Below are positions 20,311-32,938 of a stretch of 64,000 nt of DNA, in pieces. The stretch lies in the NCBI RefSeq assembly GCF_000001735.4, contig NC_003070.9:11960001-12024000 (forward strand), given 5' to 3'. Each line of letters opens with the position of its first letter. Position 1 is the stretch's first letter. The notes under the pieces were generated by a model. The model made no database searches, had not been told where the DNA came from, and worked only from the letters and a program-made list of their open reading frames with translations. The position numbers were made by a program, and so were the translations under genes. This stretch comes from Arabidopsis thaliana (lineage: Eukaryota > Streptophyta > Magnoliopsida > Brassicales > Brassicaceae).

Positions 20311-22081
20311 TCTATACTATTAATTGGGAAGCATTGTGTAAACTACAACATTGTAAGAGTAGTTTAAAACTAACTACGCATAAATTTTAGCATGCGTAAT
20401 TTAGTAAATTAACAACTACTACAACTAAATAAATATCAGAGATTTTGTTTTTTTTAAAAAAATTGAATTAAATCAATAAATTAATAACTACCCAATATTT
20501 TCGAAAATCATTTAAAAATGTTTCCATAACATATCAGGCTATTTTAATTTGAATTGTATATATGCAAACTTATTTATTTTGGTAATATGTTATTAGATAA
20601 TTCGGAAACTACAATCCAATTTAATAACAAATTATTATTTAATTTAGATTTTATACAATTTCCTTAACAAAACTATGTTAATTGTTTTTGATTAGTACAC
20701 ATAAAAAATAATTTAGATTTGGATTTTAGATTTGTAATTATGTACAAAATAGTTTCAGTATAGATTAAAATATTTAACAATTAAATTAGAATTTAAATGA
20801 TATAAACTTTTATTTTTTTTAAACATGTAATATTCATTATTTTAAAAATATATAACTAAGCTAAATTTGAATTATAGAAAAGAAAATATATACTGAAACT
20901 ATTTTGTAGTTTTAAAAAATATTTTCGTCATCCTAAATTGAAAATATGTAATTCACATTGCCTCACAATTAATCTAGTATATTGATTCTTTAAAAAAAAA
21001 TAGATAGAGATTCATAAGTAAATTACTTCATGTTCTAATGATGTTTATCTCCTAATTTACTATTCATTTATGCGTATTCTTATGGATTTTTCTTTCAGGG
21101 TCAACACTAGATTAAAAGAAACTAGCCGGGTGTTGATAAATATTATGCCATAGATAAAATCATGGAATTAACAATCAAAATATAGTTATACAATCTGAAA
21201 CAATAAAAAAACAAATATAACTTAATTTATTTTTTATTTTTAACTAAAATCAACAAATTTATCAGTTTATAAAAAATTAAAATTAAAATTACCCCGTGGT
21301 ACCCTACGGGTAAATCACTACGATTTCATGAGGTTGCAATATTAATTTATACAAAATTTGACTTTTAAAATATACTTTATACAATTATTGAAAGGTATAC
21401 ACTAAAAATCGGTTTTATATACTACAATATCATAAATTTATAACTCACAAGTTATTTTAAAATATATTAATCCAAGATCTACCACAGGTCAATCCCTCGA
21501 TTTTTTTTATATATTACAATAAGAATATTTAAAAATAACAAAAATAATATTTAATTTTACGAAATGAAGTTATCTCGTGGAACGAGTTTGAGTTGATATT
21601 CATACGGGATGATAATCTACGAGTAAAATCTTATAATTAACAATTTTAACACAATTATACAATTTTAAACACTAAACAAAAGAAACAATATTTACAAAAT
21701 AACTATATCTTAAAATTCAAATTTTTAGTTACAAAAAAATCAATCAACGGTGTACCGCAGAGTAAATTTCACATTATATAATCTAATTGATCAAATTTCA
21801 AACAAAAACAATTAATTTGTATATACATCCAACTAACAAAAATACACAAATTTTCCAAATAACTTTATATTATTCCGCAAATCGAAACAAATCTAACATT
21901 CGATTTACTATGCAAAATACAATGAAATATAAATAATATAAATTAATAAAAAATTTAGTTATTGTATCATAAATAATACTATGCACTTTTCTATGCACAT
22001 TATAATTTATACACTAAAAATGTATTCCAATACATTTCTTAAAATATGAAACCCCGCACGTATGTGCGGGTCAGAATCTAG
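20311..22081 (+). mobile_element. Non-autonomous Helitron (1,771 bp)
   Basis: It starts with TCTATACTATTAATTGGGAA after an A and ends with the hairpin CCCGCAC-GTAT-GTGCGGG followed by a short spacer and CTAG before a T. These are standard Helitron ends (5' TC, subterminal hairpin, 3' CTRR, insertion between A and T, no target duplication). The tandem copy at 23593-24340 lacks it and gives an empty site. No Rep/helicase frame is present. Inside are degenerate palindromes around 21290-21310 (CCGTGGTACCCTACGG) resembling decayed Helitron tails, so it may be composite. Confidence 0.88.
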
Positions 22082-22743
22082 TTATTTAATAAAATAACAA
22101 CAAAATATTATGAAAATTTCTAACTTGTAAGAAATAATGTTGAATTTTGATGAAATTCAAAGTTATTATATTTGACATATAATCAGGTCACCTAAACACG
22201 AATCTAACATATGTTCTTAAATTAATAACATTAAGTTATTATATTTGACATATAATCAGGTTACCTAAACACAAATATAATATATGTTTGTAAATTAATA
22301 ACATTATCTAAAAACTCTTAAAATGATCCAAAATGTCAATTGTAACTCATAAAAAGTTAATGTAGATTTTGGTGCAAATTTAAATTAATATATTTAAAAG
22401 ATTTATCAATCATAATTATTATATATTTTGGTGATTTTAAACAAAATTTAACTAATCTCTTGCAATCAAAACGCAAACTAATGAAAACAATTGTGAAAAA
22501 TTTGATTTACAATATTAAAGTAAATATAATTTATTAAAAACATAACAAGAATAACATCATTGAAAACCTTTATAAAAAATATATAACTAAATGCTGTGAC
22601 TATTTTCCTAAGTTTTTCTCAATTTTTGCTCAATTATTTATTTGGTAAATTATATGCAAAACAAAACAATTCCACAACTTTTCCTCAAGTTTTTTTTTTT
22701 TTTTTGTGTGCACCAAATTCATAGATTGAAATTAGAAAGATAC
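22082..22743. repeat. Tandem duplication copy A, part 2
   Basis: Matches 23735-24340 base for base over long stretches (for example GTTGAATTTTGATGAAATTC). Within it the phrase around 22152-22210 is itself repeated at about 22230-22310. It leads directly into the first MADS-box relic. Confidence 0.8.
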
Positions 22744-23010
22744 ATGAAGATTAGGCTTCATCGGACAAACTCGAGTAACAAATTCGAAAATTGAAAAGCT
22801 TGACTATACATAACTCAAACTTAGAGACACAAGCTGCAGTAAACTTCATAGGAGATCAAGAGAAGTGTCGAAACTAACTAACACAAGCATGCCCATGAGG
22901 AAGGAAGGGATAACGAAGAAACTTTATGAGTTGGCAACTCTCTGCGACATCAAAGCATGTGCGGTAATCTATAGTCCGTACGAGAATCCAGTGGTGTGGC
23001 CGTCAATCAC
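22744..23010 (+). pseudogene. MADS-box relic A (type I, AGL-like)
   Basis: The frame ending near 23030 reads PMRKEGITKKLYELATLCDI and then KACAVIYSPYENPVVWPS, the second half of a type I MADS domain (compare KGLLKKV.ELSTLCGI.AC.I.Y.P). The N-terminal part of the domain is out of frame or missing, and coding similarity ends after WPS. It is the truncated duplicate of the relic at 24341-25299. It kept the usual WPS, whereas the other copy has WSS. Confidence 0.78.
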
Positions 23011-23084
23011 CAACTTCTGTAGATAACAATAATTCAACGTTAGAGAAAAAAGAAGAAGTTACCATCAAAACAATTAACTAAAAG

Positions 23085-23425
23085 TGTTTTGAAAGATTTA
23101 CAAGGGATTTTAAAAGGGTTTTATAAGATTTACAAGAGATTTTTAAAGGGTTTTAAAAGATGTACAAGGGTTTTTAAAAGATTTTTTTAAAGAATTTACA
23201 AGAAAACCCTTTAAAAACTCTTGTAAATTTTTTTAAAACCTTTTAAAATCTCTTGTAAATCATTTAAAACCTTTTTAAAATTTTTTTGATGGAAAATAGA
23301 TTTACTAGGGATTTTAAAAGAGTTTTAAAATATTTACAAAGAATTTTTAAAGGGTTTTAAAAGATTTACAATGGATTTTAAAAGGGTTTTAAAAGATTTA
23401 TAAGGGATTTTAAAAGAGTTTTAAT
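23085..23425. repeat. Fold-back minisatellite
   Basis: About 33-bp units of the form GATTTACAAGGGATTTTAAA-AGGGTTTTAAAA are repeated along this stretch. From about 23183 to 23280 the units appear as reverse complements, so the array has a direct-inverted-direct layout and could fold into a long hairpin. It lies exactly between the two tandem MADS units. No protein is encoded. Confidence 0.8.
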
Positions 23426-23592
23426 ATTGATAAATATATATTTATATTTATGACGAGAGAAATAAAAAGAAGAAAAAAGTAAACGTACGTCATTTTAGAA
23501 GAAAACTTTTTCTTTTGCTATATGTAGAGGAATTAAATCTTCTACTTTACTCTGCTTTTTGACTTTTCAAAAAGAAAAAGATTTTTTATTTA

Positions 23593-24340
23593 CAATAGAA
23601 AAGTATATTACATTACATAATACACAATCAAATTTCATATTTCAAATAATAATTCAGTAAATTTTGTAATTTATTACAATATCTTTATTTAATAATTATT
23701 TTGTTTCCAGCACATAAAGTATCTACAATACTATTATTTAATAAAATAACACAAAATATTATGAATATTTCTGATTTATAAGAAATAAGGTTGAATTTTG
23801 ATGAAATTCAAAGTTATTATATTTCACATATAATCAGGTTACCTAAAACACGAATATAACATATGTTCTTAAGTTAATAACATTATCTAAAAACTCTTAA
23901 AATGATCCAAAATGTCAACTGTAACTCATAAAACGTTAATGTAGATTTTAGTACAAATTTAAATTAATATATTTAAAAGTTTTATCAATCATAATTATTA
24001 TATATTTTGGTGATTTTTAACAAAACTTAACTAATCTTTCTTTTTTTTTGTAATCAAAACGCAAACTAACGAAACCAATTGTGAAAATTTTGATTTACAA
24101 TATTAAAGTATACATAATTTATTAAAAACATAACAAAAATAACATCATTGAAAACCTTTATAAAAAATATATAACTAAATGCTGTGACTACTTTCCTAAG
24201 TTTCTCTCAAGTTTTTTTCAAGTTTTGCTCAATTATTTATTTGGTAAATTATATGCAGAAAAACAAAACAATTCCACAACTTTTTCTCAAGGTTTTTTTT
24301 TTGTGTGCTCATAATTTATAAATTGAAATTAGAAAGATAC
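23593..24340. repeat. Tandem duplication copy B (Helitron-free)
   Basis: A continuous version of the sequence split in copy A: 23597-23734 matches 20169-20310 and 23735-24340 matches 22082-22743. It shows the pre-insertion target as TACTATTA/TTTAATAAAA. It leads into MADS relic B. Confidence 0.85.
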
Positions 24341-25299
24341 ATGAAGATTAGGCTTCATCGGAGAAATCCGAGTAACAAGTTCGAAAATTGAAAAGCTTAA
24401 CCATACATAACTCAAACATAGAGACACGAACTGCAGTAAGCTTGATAGGGGAAGAAGTGTCGAAACTAACTAACACAAGCATGCCCATGAGGAAGGGACG
24501 GATAACGAAGAAACTCCATGAGTTGACAACTCTCTGCGAAGTCAAAGCATGTGTGGTAACCTACAGTCCGTACGAGAATCCAGTGGTGTGGTCGTCAACC
24601 GAAGGTGTTTAAGAGGCGGTTTTAATGTTTATTAAAAGGCCGGCGATAGAACGGTCCAAGCTGATGATGAGTCATGAGACCTACTTGTAGAACCAAATTA
24701 CCAAAGAAACAAAGAAACTGGAGCGTCTACGTCTTGAAAACCGAGAAACTCAGCTTACACATTTTATGTTTGATTGTGTTGAGGGTAAGATAAGTGAGCA
24801 TCAGTATGGTGCAAGGGACCTTCAAGATTTAAGTTTTCATATTGATCACTATATCAATCAGCTTAATTCCAGGGTCAAGATCCTTACAAACAATGGTGAG
24901 TCTTCTTCTTCCGTTCCTCCTCTACTTCATACTTCAGTTGCGGGTGCGGGTGCAGCTCCTCTTCCTGTTGCGGGTGCCGATCTTCCGATGGATCAGAATC
25001 AGTATGAGCCGATTCAGCTCTATATCCCTATTGGTCTTAGTTATCATATTCAATACCAACATGAAATCTATGATAATTTCAGTTTGGATCCAAATCATTA
25101 GTATCCGTTTCAACATGATCCACTCATGAATATGTTGATGGAATATCCTTATCAACAAGTGGGTTATGTTGGAGAGCATGCGCACATCCTTTTCATGAAC
25201 GGAAACTACTACAACTACCACCAAACACCAACCGTTGGTCTTACTACCACCGGTCACATGCCTTCCAACAACAACACCACCCCCACCACCGATGTGTGA
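24341..25299 (+). pseudogene. MADS-box type I gene with several in-frame stops
   Basis: One frame reads MRKGRITKKLHELTTLCEVK, then CVVTYSPYENPVVWSSTEGV and TAA (24610), then the AGL80-type region (SKLMMSHETYL), TAG (24688), then RLRLENRETQLTHFMFDCVE, DLSFHIDHYINQLNSRV, TAG (25099), and a Gln/Asn/Tyr-rich tail ending TGA (25297-25299). The frame is kept across three stops, so these are point lesions in an otherwise full-length gene. The MADS N-terminus (ATG 24341, MKIRLHRRNPSNK) is in another frame. Type I MADS factors act in female gametophyte and endosperm development. It corresponds by position to At1g33070; a spliced product avoiding the stops cannot be excluded. Confidence 0.75.
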
Positions 25300-25751
25300 T
25301 GTGTTTCAATAGTTTGCATTTTTGTTTTGTTCGTTTCAAAAAACCTTAAACTCTTACAACAATTAATTGGATTTGGTTTGGTTATAAAAGATGTGTCTAT
25401 TCAAACACCAACTTTTGGTAAAATATTTGTAGAGGCCATACCTCGCTGTGATATATATTTCGACTATCTCATCCCATTTTTTGGGTGATTTGTTCAAAAC
25501 TAGCTATGTCTTTTTCGGTATGCAATGTATAAATGTAAATGTAATTTTGACAAATTTTAAATTTTATTTAAAATTTATTTATGAAAAGTATTCATTTTGC
25601 ATATAAAATACCAATTTGGCAAATTAAAGAATCTTAAAAAGAGGTGTAGGCCGGCTTTTCATTTCCTCCGTACGTAAATAAACAACCCACCAAACAAAAA
25701 TCTCTCCTCGCTCCATGCCTTCTCTACTCTCTCTTCATTCTCTCCTAAGCT
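25300..25751 (+). promoter_or_regulatory. Upstream region of MATE gene 1
   Basis: The 450 bp between the MADS pseudogene and the first MATE start end in a CT-rich leader (CTCTCTTCATTCTCTCC) typical of a plant 5' UTR. No clear TATA box is seen in the expected place. Confidence 0.4.
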
Positions 25752-28700
25752 ATGGCGAGAAGAGAAGGAGAAGTGACGGAGACCCTTCTGAAAAAGTCGA
25801 CGGAGAATCGCGGAGAAGATCGGGATGGGTTAGGGATGAAGGAGAAGGTTTGGAGGGAATCTAAAAAGCTATGGGTTGTGGCTGGGCCGGCGATCTTTAC
25901 GAGGTTCTCCACGTCCGGACTATCTTTGATAAGTCAAGCTTTCATTGGCCATCTTGGCTCTACCGAGTTGGCCGCTTACTCCATCACTCTCACCGTTCTC
26001 CTCCGTTTTAGTAATGGTATCTTGGTGAGTTTACTATAAGTCTATAACGATTAGATCAGTTCTTCCACACACTCTTTACTACAAATTCGTAAAACATAAA
26101 AACAATTTTTTTTTGTTTTAATAACTATTAATATATGTTAAGGATTGTTCTGATTAGTTTGAATGATATAAATCGTACTATATAAACGGTGACGTGAATG
26201 CTTAGATAGACTTCTTGTGGGAACTTGTTTTGGTTGATTTGTCAACCAATCATAAAAATTCACAACCACTCAACTCTTTGCCTTTATGAAATGAAATTAT
26301 GCTATTTCTATGTATATAAGATATTGAATGTTTGGAAGGCATTGTTGGTCGTATACTCTTCGTTTATTGTTAGTGTAGTTACCTTTTTCACATAAACAAG
26401 TCTCAACTGAAACTCCATGAGTTTTGATTATTACATCAATTATTATTAATGGTTGGAAATGCAACAAAAACATTTCATTGTTAAGTAGAATCAGTGGGTA
26501 AATACAAAATAGAATAAAGTTTAGAAAGTTGGAGAATATAACAAACACCTTTAACCAAAAAAAAGTTGGAGAATATATTGATTTTATAAAAAGTGAAAAA
26601 AAAATATTGTAAGAAATGACAAAAAAAATAAAGGAATAGTCAGAAGATTAATTTATATTAAGACAATATATTCCCTTTTCTTATTTGTACTCCATAGTGC
26701 AACAAAGATAACATTGTCAAGAAGTATAGCGAGTCATTGGCCACAAATGTCCAATGGTCACCTGCCAATGCCATCGTTTTCTTAATGTTTTGGTCTTTAA
26801 TTAGCATATCATGTGTGAGGTTCGAATTTATAATATGAAATAGTGCTTTTAAAATGTTATTAGACCATTGGACATATATTCAGTTACACCAAAAAAATTC
26901 AATACACAATATATGATCTCTTTACCAACAAGAGTTTATAGGTTATATACATTTTTTAGTTATCAACATGCAATATCCAAGTTTAAAGTTTAAATATTAT
27001 AGTTGTTTATATATAAGCGTTTATCAAACCTACTTAGTTCTTGTTTTATAGGCAAAATATGTAAAATATTTAACCATAAAATAGTTTTTTTTTGGTGTAA
27101 TAACGAACCGTCAATGAAACAATATGCAGTTAGGCATGGCTAGTGCGCTAGAAACACTATGTGGTCAAGCCTATGGAGCAAAACAATATCATATGCTTGG
27201 GATCTACCTCCAAAGATCATGGATCGTCCTCACAGGCTGTACCATTTGCCTTATGCCCATCTACATCTTTGCAGGCCCTATTCTCTTGGCTTTAGGTCAA
27301 GAGGAACGCCTTGTTCGTGTGGCTCGGATCATAGCTCTATGGGTCATAGGCATCAACATCTCCTTTGTGCCTTCCTTCACTTGCCAAATGTTCCTCCAAG
27401 CTCAGAGTAAGAACAAGATCATCGCCTACGTTGCTGCTGTTTCGTTAGGAGTCCATGTCTTCTTGTCGTGGCTTCTAGTGGTTCATTTTGATTTCGGGAT
27501 CGCTGGTGCCATGACCTCTTCGCTCGTAGCACATTGGTTGCCTAACATTGCGCAGGTTTTATTTGTCACATGCGGTGGATGTACGGAAACGTGGAGAGGA
27601 TTCTCTTGGTTGGCTTTCAAGGATCTTTGGCCCGTTTTTAAACTATCTGTATCTTCCGGTGGCATGATTTGGTATGATTTTCTAATCTTCTCACCTGGTA
27701 AAAGTATCAACATCCATCAACGACATAAGTATATATTTACTAGTCATACAAATACTTTTGTAGACCATGTGGTTGTAATCATATATATGAAAAGTTGACC
27801 AACTCTCTCCAAATGATTAACACATCATCACTTTAGCATTTGCCATGTGTCTACTAAGTAATTAATGTAAGCTCTTCAACTTCTAATTTATAGGTTAATG
27901 ATATATTTATTATTTAATTTTACATATTTAATTATAGTATTACTAAATTTATTTTAATATTACATGATTTTTCAATAAAACAATTTTAATAGTTTTCTCA
28001 TACTCGAAGATTTTTTTTTGTAATCCAAACTCAAAATACGATTATATAATAGTCTTAGATTACTTAATGATTTGAGTAAGTTATTCTCTTAAATTGATAT
28101 TTATATTCTCTTAAATTGATATTTATACAATAAATCACTGAGAGTGAAGAATACGTAAGGAGCTCCATCATCAAATTCTTAGGTTTCTAGAATCCAAAAC
28201 TACCCTCTGTTAAGTTGGTTTAATACAAACGTTATTTATGAATTATATGTATGATGCATTGTTGAGAATGTTGTTAGAAAAAATATTCTTGAAACTAAAA
28301 ATAATTGCTTATTGCATGAATAAATAATTAGATAAATAAAAATTATATTTAAACTAAACAATACGAAAAATTCCGAAAAAACCGCGGCGTAGCGCGGGTG
28401 ATCACCTAATTTATATATAATGCCACGTTGGGTGAAAAGCTGCCAAGTACATTCATTCATTTTCTCAAAGGTTGAGAAATTTTGAATAAATGTTATAGAG
28501 AAAAATTTCGTGTTTATGTATTTGTATAATAATATTATTACTATAATAGTATTAATATTATTGTTATAATATTACTATGATTAATATATATATATATACA
28601 CATATATTATGATAATATATAATAGCACTTGCTTGGTGATATTAATTTTTGGCAGCTTGGAGCTATGGTACAACTCGATCTTGATTCTGCTCACGGGAAA

Positions 28701-30327
28701 CTTGAAAAACGCTGAGGTTGCTCTTAACGCACTTGCAATCTGGTAAAGTATTTTTATCAGTTTTATGTCTTTTGTCTTTGAAGCTATATTCATACGATCG
28801 ATTTGTACATTATCTTTAGATCATTCGTCTGAATGCTACTGACATTTTACCATTTTTGACTTCATACGGAACACTACTGACGAACATTGTTCGTAGGAAA
28901 ACAGAAAGAATTGGTTTTATTGTCTACATAACAATATACATTGATGCTAGAGAAAATGATAGGTTTAGGTTACCAATTGTACTTATACTCTCTAGCTAAT
29001 TGGTAGCCGCGGAATAGCATAATGCTTTTGCGATTGATCATAGGCACTTAGATTCAATATTATATGTTATAATTTTCGCAGCATCAATATAAATGCACTG
29101 GAGATGATGGTAGCCTTCGGCTTCATGGCAGCAGCAAGGTGCGTATATATTGTATATACTAGATATATTTGATTATATTCTTCTTGATTAAGTCATTCTA
29201 AATATTTGATTACACATGCTTTATTTAAATATCTTATAATCATCTTCATATTTTTATTTTATTTTGTAATAATGTTTTGTAATAGTGTAAGAGTTTCAAA
29301 CGAGATCGGGAGTGGGAATTCTAATGGAGCCAAATTTGCAACAATGGTTGTGGTTTCGACATCACTTTCGATAGGAATCATCTTCTTCTTTATCTTCCTG
29401 TTTTTAAGAGAAAGGGTTTCATACATTTTTACAACAAGTGAAGCTGTTGCCACACAAGTAGCCGATCTTTCTCCACTCTTGGCCTTCTCCATTCTCTTGA
29501 ACAGTATTCAACCAGTTCTCTCTGGTATGTATCTTGCCTTTTCGATACTCCTATATTGTTTACCATATATAAGACATTAATTCATCGAACGTTGTAGGGA
29601 TTCATTTTTCAATGATCACTCTATATTCATGCATTGACTGAATATGTGAAATTGGTTATTATAGGTTTTTACGTAGAAAGGGTTTTGTGTGATATATATC
29701 CACTATCCAGTCACTTTCACGTATAATGAGTTACCAATTTATCATTATATGATGAATACGTGACGAATGAGTTTGTTTATAACCCTAGACAACATGTTGA
29801 ACTTATTTATAAATGGGTACAGGAGTTGCTGTTGGAGCGGGATGGCAGAAATATGTTACGGTCGTTAACCTTGCTTGCTATTACCTTGTTGGAATTCCTT
29901 CCGGTCTTTTTCTTGGCTATGTCGTTGGTTTACAAGTCAAAGTAAGTCTCAATTTTTATTATTAATATTTTCTTTTTAGTTTTTTAATTTAATTTTGTAT
30001 ATACAAATATAAAATAGTTTTTTTTTAAATATAAAATTTAGGGTGTTTGGTTAGGAATGATTTTCGGAATCTTCGTTCAGACTTGCGTGCTTACAGTAAT
30101 GACTATGAGAACAGACTGGGATCAACAGGTTTGCAAATCGAATATTATTGGATTTTTAGTAGAAAATTATAAGTATTTTTTTTTGGTTATAATATAAGAA
30201 CTGACTTGTATATATACATTACTCCTTATTGTTATAAATAATGCAGGTGTCTTCGTCGTTGAAACGTTTGAACCGTTGGGTTGAACCAGAATCCCCAAGT
30301 CGAAACCAAACTTTACAAAACGAATGA
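25752..30327 (+). CDS. MATE efflux transporter 1 (DETOXIFICATION family)
   Basis: Eight exons: 25752-26024, 27130-27671, 28656-28742, 29082-29138, 29286-29524, 29823-29941, 30042-30128 and 30247-30327, giving 494 residues. MATE hallmarks include PAIFTRFSTSGLSLISQAFI and LGMASALETLCGQAYGAKQ, with about 12 hydrophobic segments in two halves. The short cytosolic ends are hydrophilic (MARREGEVTETLLKK; RLNRWVEPES). MATE proteins export organic cations and plant metabolites by H+ or Na+ antiport at the plasma membrane or tonoplast; the substrate is unknown. Intron phases (0,2,2,2,1,0,0) are identical in the other three genes. Intron 2 carries a Helitron-like insertion ending at 28409. Matches At1g33080 by position and length. 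Confidence 0.94.
27803..28409 (+). mobile_element. Short Helitron-like element in MATE1 intron 2
   Basis: The 3' end is clear: a CCGCG-GCGTAG-CGCGG hairpin (28382-28397), then CTAA (28406-28409) followed by T, as expected for a Helitron. The 5' end is uncertain; I place it at a TC near 27803, where the intron becomes longer than in the sister genes. No protein is encoded. Confidence 0.55.
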
Positions 30328-30689
30328 TGGTGAAGATTGAAGTAAAACTTGAGTTTGTATTCGAATTTTGAATTTCTACTTCACCCTCGAATGTACACAC
30401 TTGCGTAAAATGTAAATGTGAAACAAGTGGTAACGAATTTGGACCACTAAAGTATCAGTCCTTAACTCAGTGATCATTTTCACCTACTAAACTAGGAATC
30501 TTTAAGAGCTTTCAAGTGGCAAACCAATTATCGCACATTCTTAGAGAAAAAAATTTGAGAGGAAAAAACGGTAAACAAATACTGATATAGATCAAAGAAG
30601 AAAGAAATAGCACTACAACAAAAATCTAGTGTAACTATTATAAAGCTGTCGTAACAAATCAAAGCCATTTTGTTTTGTTAGCATTTTGT

Positions 30690-32938
30690 TTCGAATTTTT
30701 CTTGGCTATGCTATAGATTTGCAGATAAAGGTAGAATTATTTTTTCATTATTATGATTTTTCAAAACAAAATATACGTTGTTTTCTTATTTTAACATTTC
30801 TTCTACCGAATTTTTATTCACCAAATTTTTTTATGTAGTATAAAATTTAAAACTATTTTTCTTTCAATGTCAAAATCTATACTATTAATTGGGAAGTATT
30901 GTAAATAAACAACCTTATGAAGGGTAGAATATTACATAGAATGCCATTGATTGTTAGTGTTTTTAAATAAATTCATTAAGGATACAATAGTAATCACAAA
31001 ATTAATAGATTTAAATTAAAAATTGTAATATTTTTTAAAGTAATTATTAGTTTCCCAAAATTAAAATAACTTTCTCTTTCCTATTAATTATGGACGAAAA
31101 ATTAAACTTTATTTCTTAAAATTTATTAACCAATAAGAATTGCAAAACTAAGATTTGATATCCAATTATACTATTTTATTAAACTAACATTTTTGAAGTT
31201 AATTTTTATTTATTTTTTTTAAAAAATCATAAAACTTGCTTGATACCATTAATAAAAATCATAATTTGCGATAGATAAATAAATTTAATTTTAGAATTTT
31301 GGGTTAAGTATTTTGAAATATAAAATGAAAACAATTATTTCACAATTTCTAAAAAACAAGATTAGATATAACAAAGATTTATATTTACTATGAATTAAAC
31401 TAAAAATAATTAATTTAAACTAATTATCATTATGCCATTCATTTAGAAATATTTAAACAAGAAATTATACATATTAATTTCCATATATTTTGGGGGTTTT
31501 TTTCTTCTTTTTTTCAACCGGATATTTCTTTAAATAAATCCATAATATATTATTGCACAAACTTTTTTTAATAATGTAAATAATTATACATTTTTCATTC
31601 AAAACATATTATCCAGCAATAATAGATTGCTTTTATGGGTGTATTTCAAAATGTAATTATATTTCAAAAATCCAATTAATTATGATTAAACAAGGGAAAT
31701 AAGAATATTGAAAAATGTAGCTAAGGAAATAAACATTATTAAATTTCTTACAAAGGTATTTGTTAAAATGTTATTTATATTTTTGAATTTGAAGAAGGAA
31801 CAAAAATCAAGAAAGGATATTTGTGTGTTTAACTTATGATATATTTGTAAACCTTAACATCATATATGTTTATCCACAAAACACAGTCATATAGTATAAC
31901 ATGATATTTAAAGGTAAAAAAATAAGACTTTTGGAACATACTTTTAATGTAATGAAATGAAAATAGGAATTTTGAGACACAAACGACATGAAAAGAGACG
32001 GAAGCACTATATATAAAAAAAAATGAAACCAAACTAAACATCAAATTAAATATCCAACGGGTATGAGTTTGGGTTATGAGCACTATATATAAAAAAATTA
32101 TTTACACACATAACTCTGCATGTATGTATTTTGTGACACAAATTCTATTTGTGATGATTACGGATAACGGGTTGGTAGTATTTTATTTCACATATACAGA
32201 CGAGTTATGAGACGAAAAATTTATAATAGCACATTATGGGTTTTCCGTTCCAAGATAGTTATGCCTAGCAAATATACATGAAATAACCCAATCTAAAACC
32301 AAATCCATATCCTATTTTACACTGATAATCAAACTGTTATAATGTTTTGATTAGTTTAGAAAATAATAACGTACAAGCACTTAACTTTACAATTAAGTAA
32401 TATCTTAATTTATCTTACTAATATAATTTTGTCTTGTGAGTCCGGATCTTAAAATATAACTATACACGAACGCAATTGAATTTTGATCATTACTCTTAAC
32501 TTTATAATATCTATAATATTACAAAGTTTACTCATAACAAAATATTATATATTTTTAAAATCTATTAAACAATTTATACTATAATATATATCACAAAATA
32601 ACAAAATAATCTATATTGAATTTAAAATATGAAACCCCGCACGTATGTGTGGGTCAAGCTCTAGTGTCTTGTTAAGAATGGTTTTTGCAACTTTCGTGCA
32701 AACTTGTGTGCTTACTAACTCTAACACATATTGGAATAAACATGTTTTATTAATTGATTAACATTTTTAAAAAATATGAAATCCTTAATCGTTTATCATA
32801 ACAAAATTACGAACTTGTTTAAGAATTTATATTGGTAATATATTTTAAAATGTTTTCAGGTCGTCGTGGCTAAAACGTTTGAACCATTTGGTTGAACTAG
32901 AATCTATAAGTTTAAACGAGGCTTTAGGAAAAGAATAA
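30690..32938 (+). pseudogene. MATE gene relic 1 (exons 6-8), split by a Helitron
   Basis: Bases 30690-30730 match the end of MATE exon 6 (FLGYA..LQIK then GT). Bases 32665-32752 match exon 7 (RMVFATFVQTCVLT-like). Bases 32860-32938 match the last exon (SSWLKRLNHLVELES) and end in TAA. The Helitron at 30876-32664 sits at the intron 6/exon 7 border. Exons 1-5 are absent, so nothing functional can be made. Confidence 0.82.
30876..32664 (+). mobile_element. Non-autonomous Helitron (1,789 bp) in MATE relic 1
   Basis: It begins TCTATACTATTAATTGGGAA after A and ends CCCGCAC-GTAT-GTGTGGG, spacer, CTAG before T. Both ends match the Helitron at 20311-22081, but the interiors differ, so the two belong to one family with different cargo. 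No Rep/helicase gene is present. Confidence 0.85.

Noticed and set aside
23085..23425. Regular repeats as a CRISPR array
   Set aside because: Units are adjacent without unique spacers, vary in length, invert in the middle, and the window is plant nuclear DNA.
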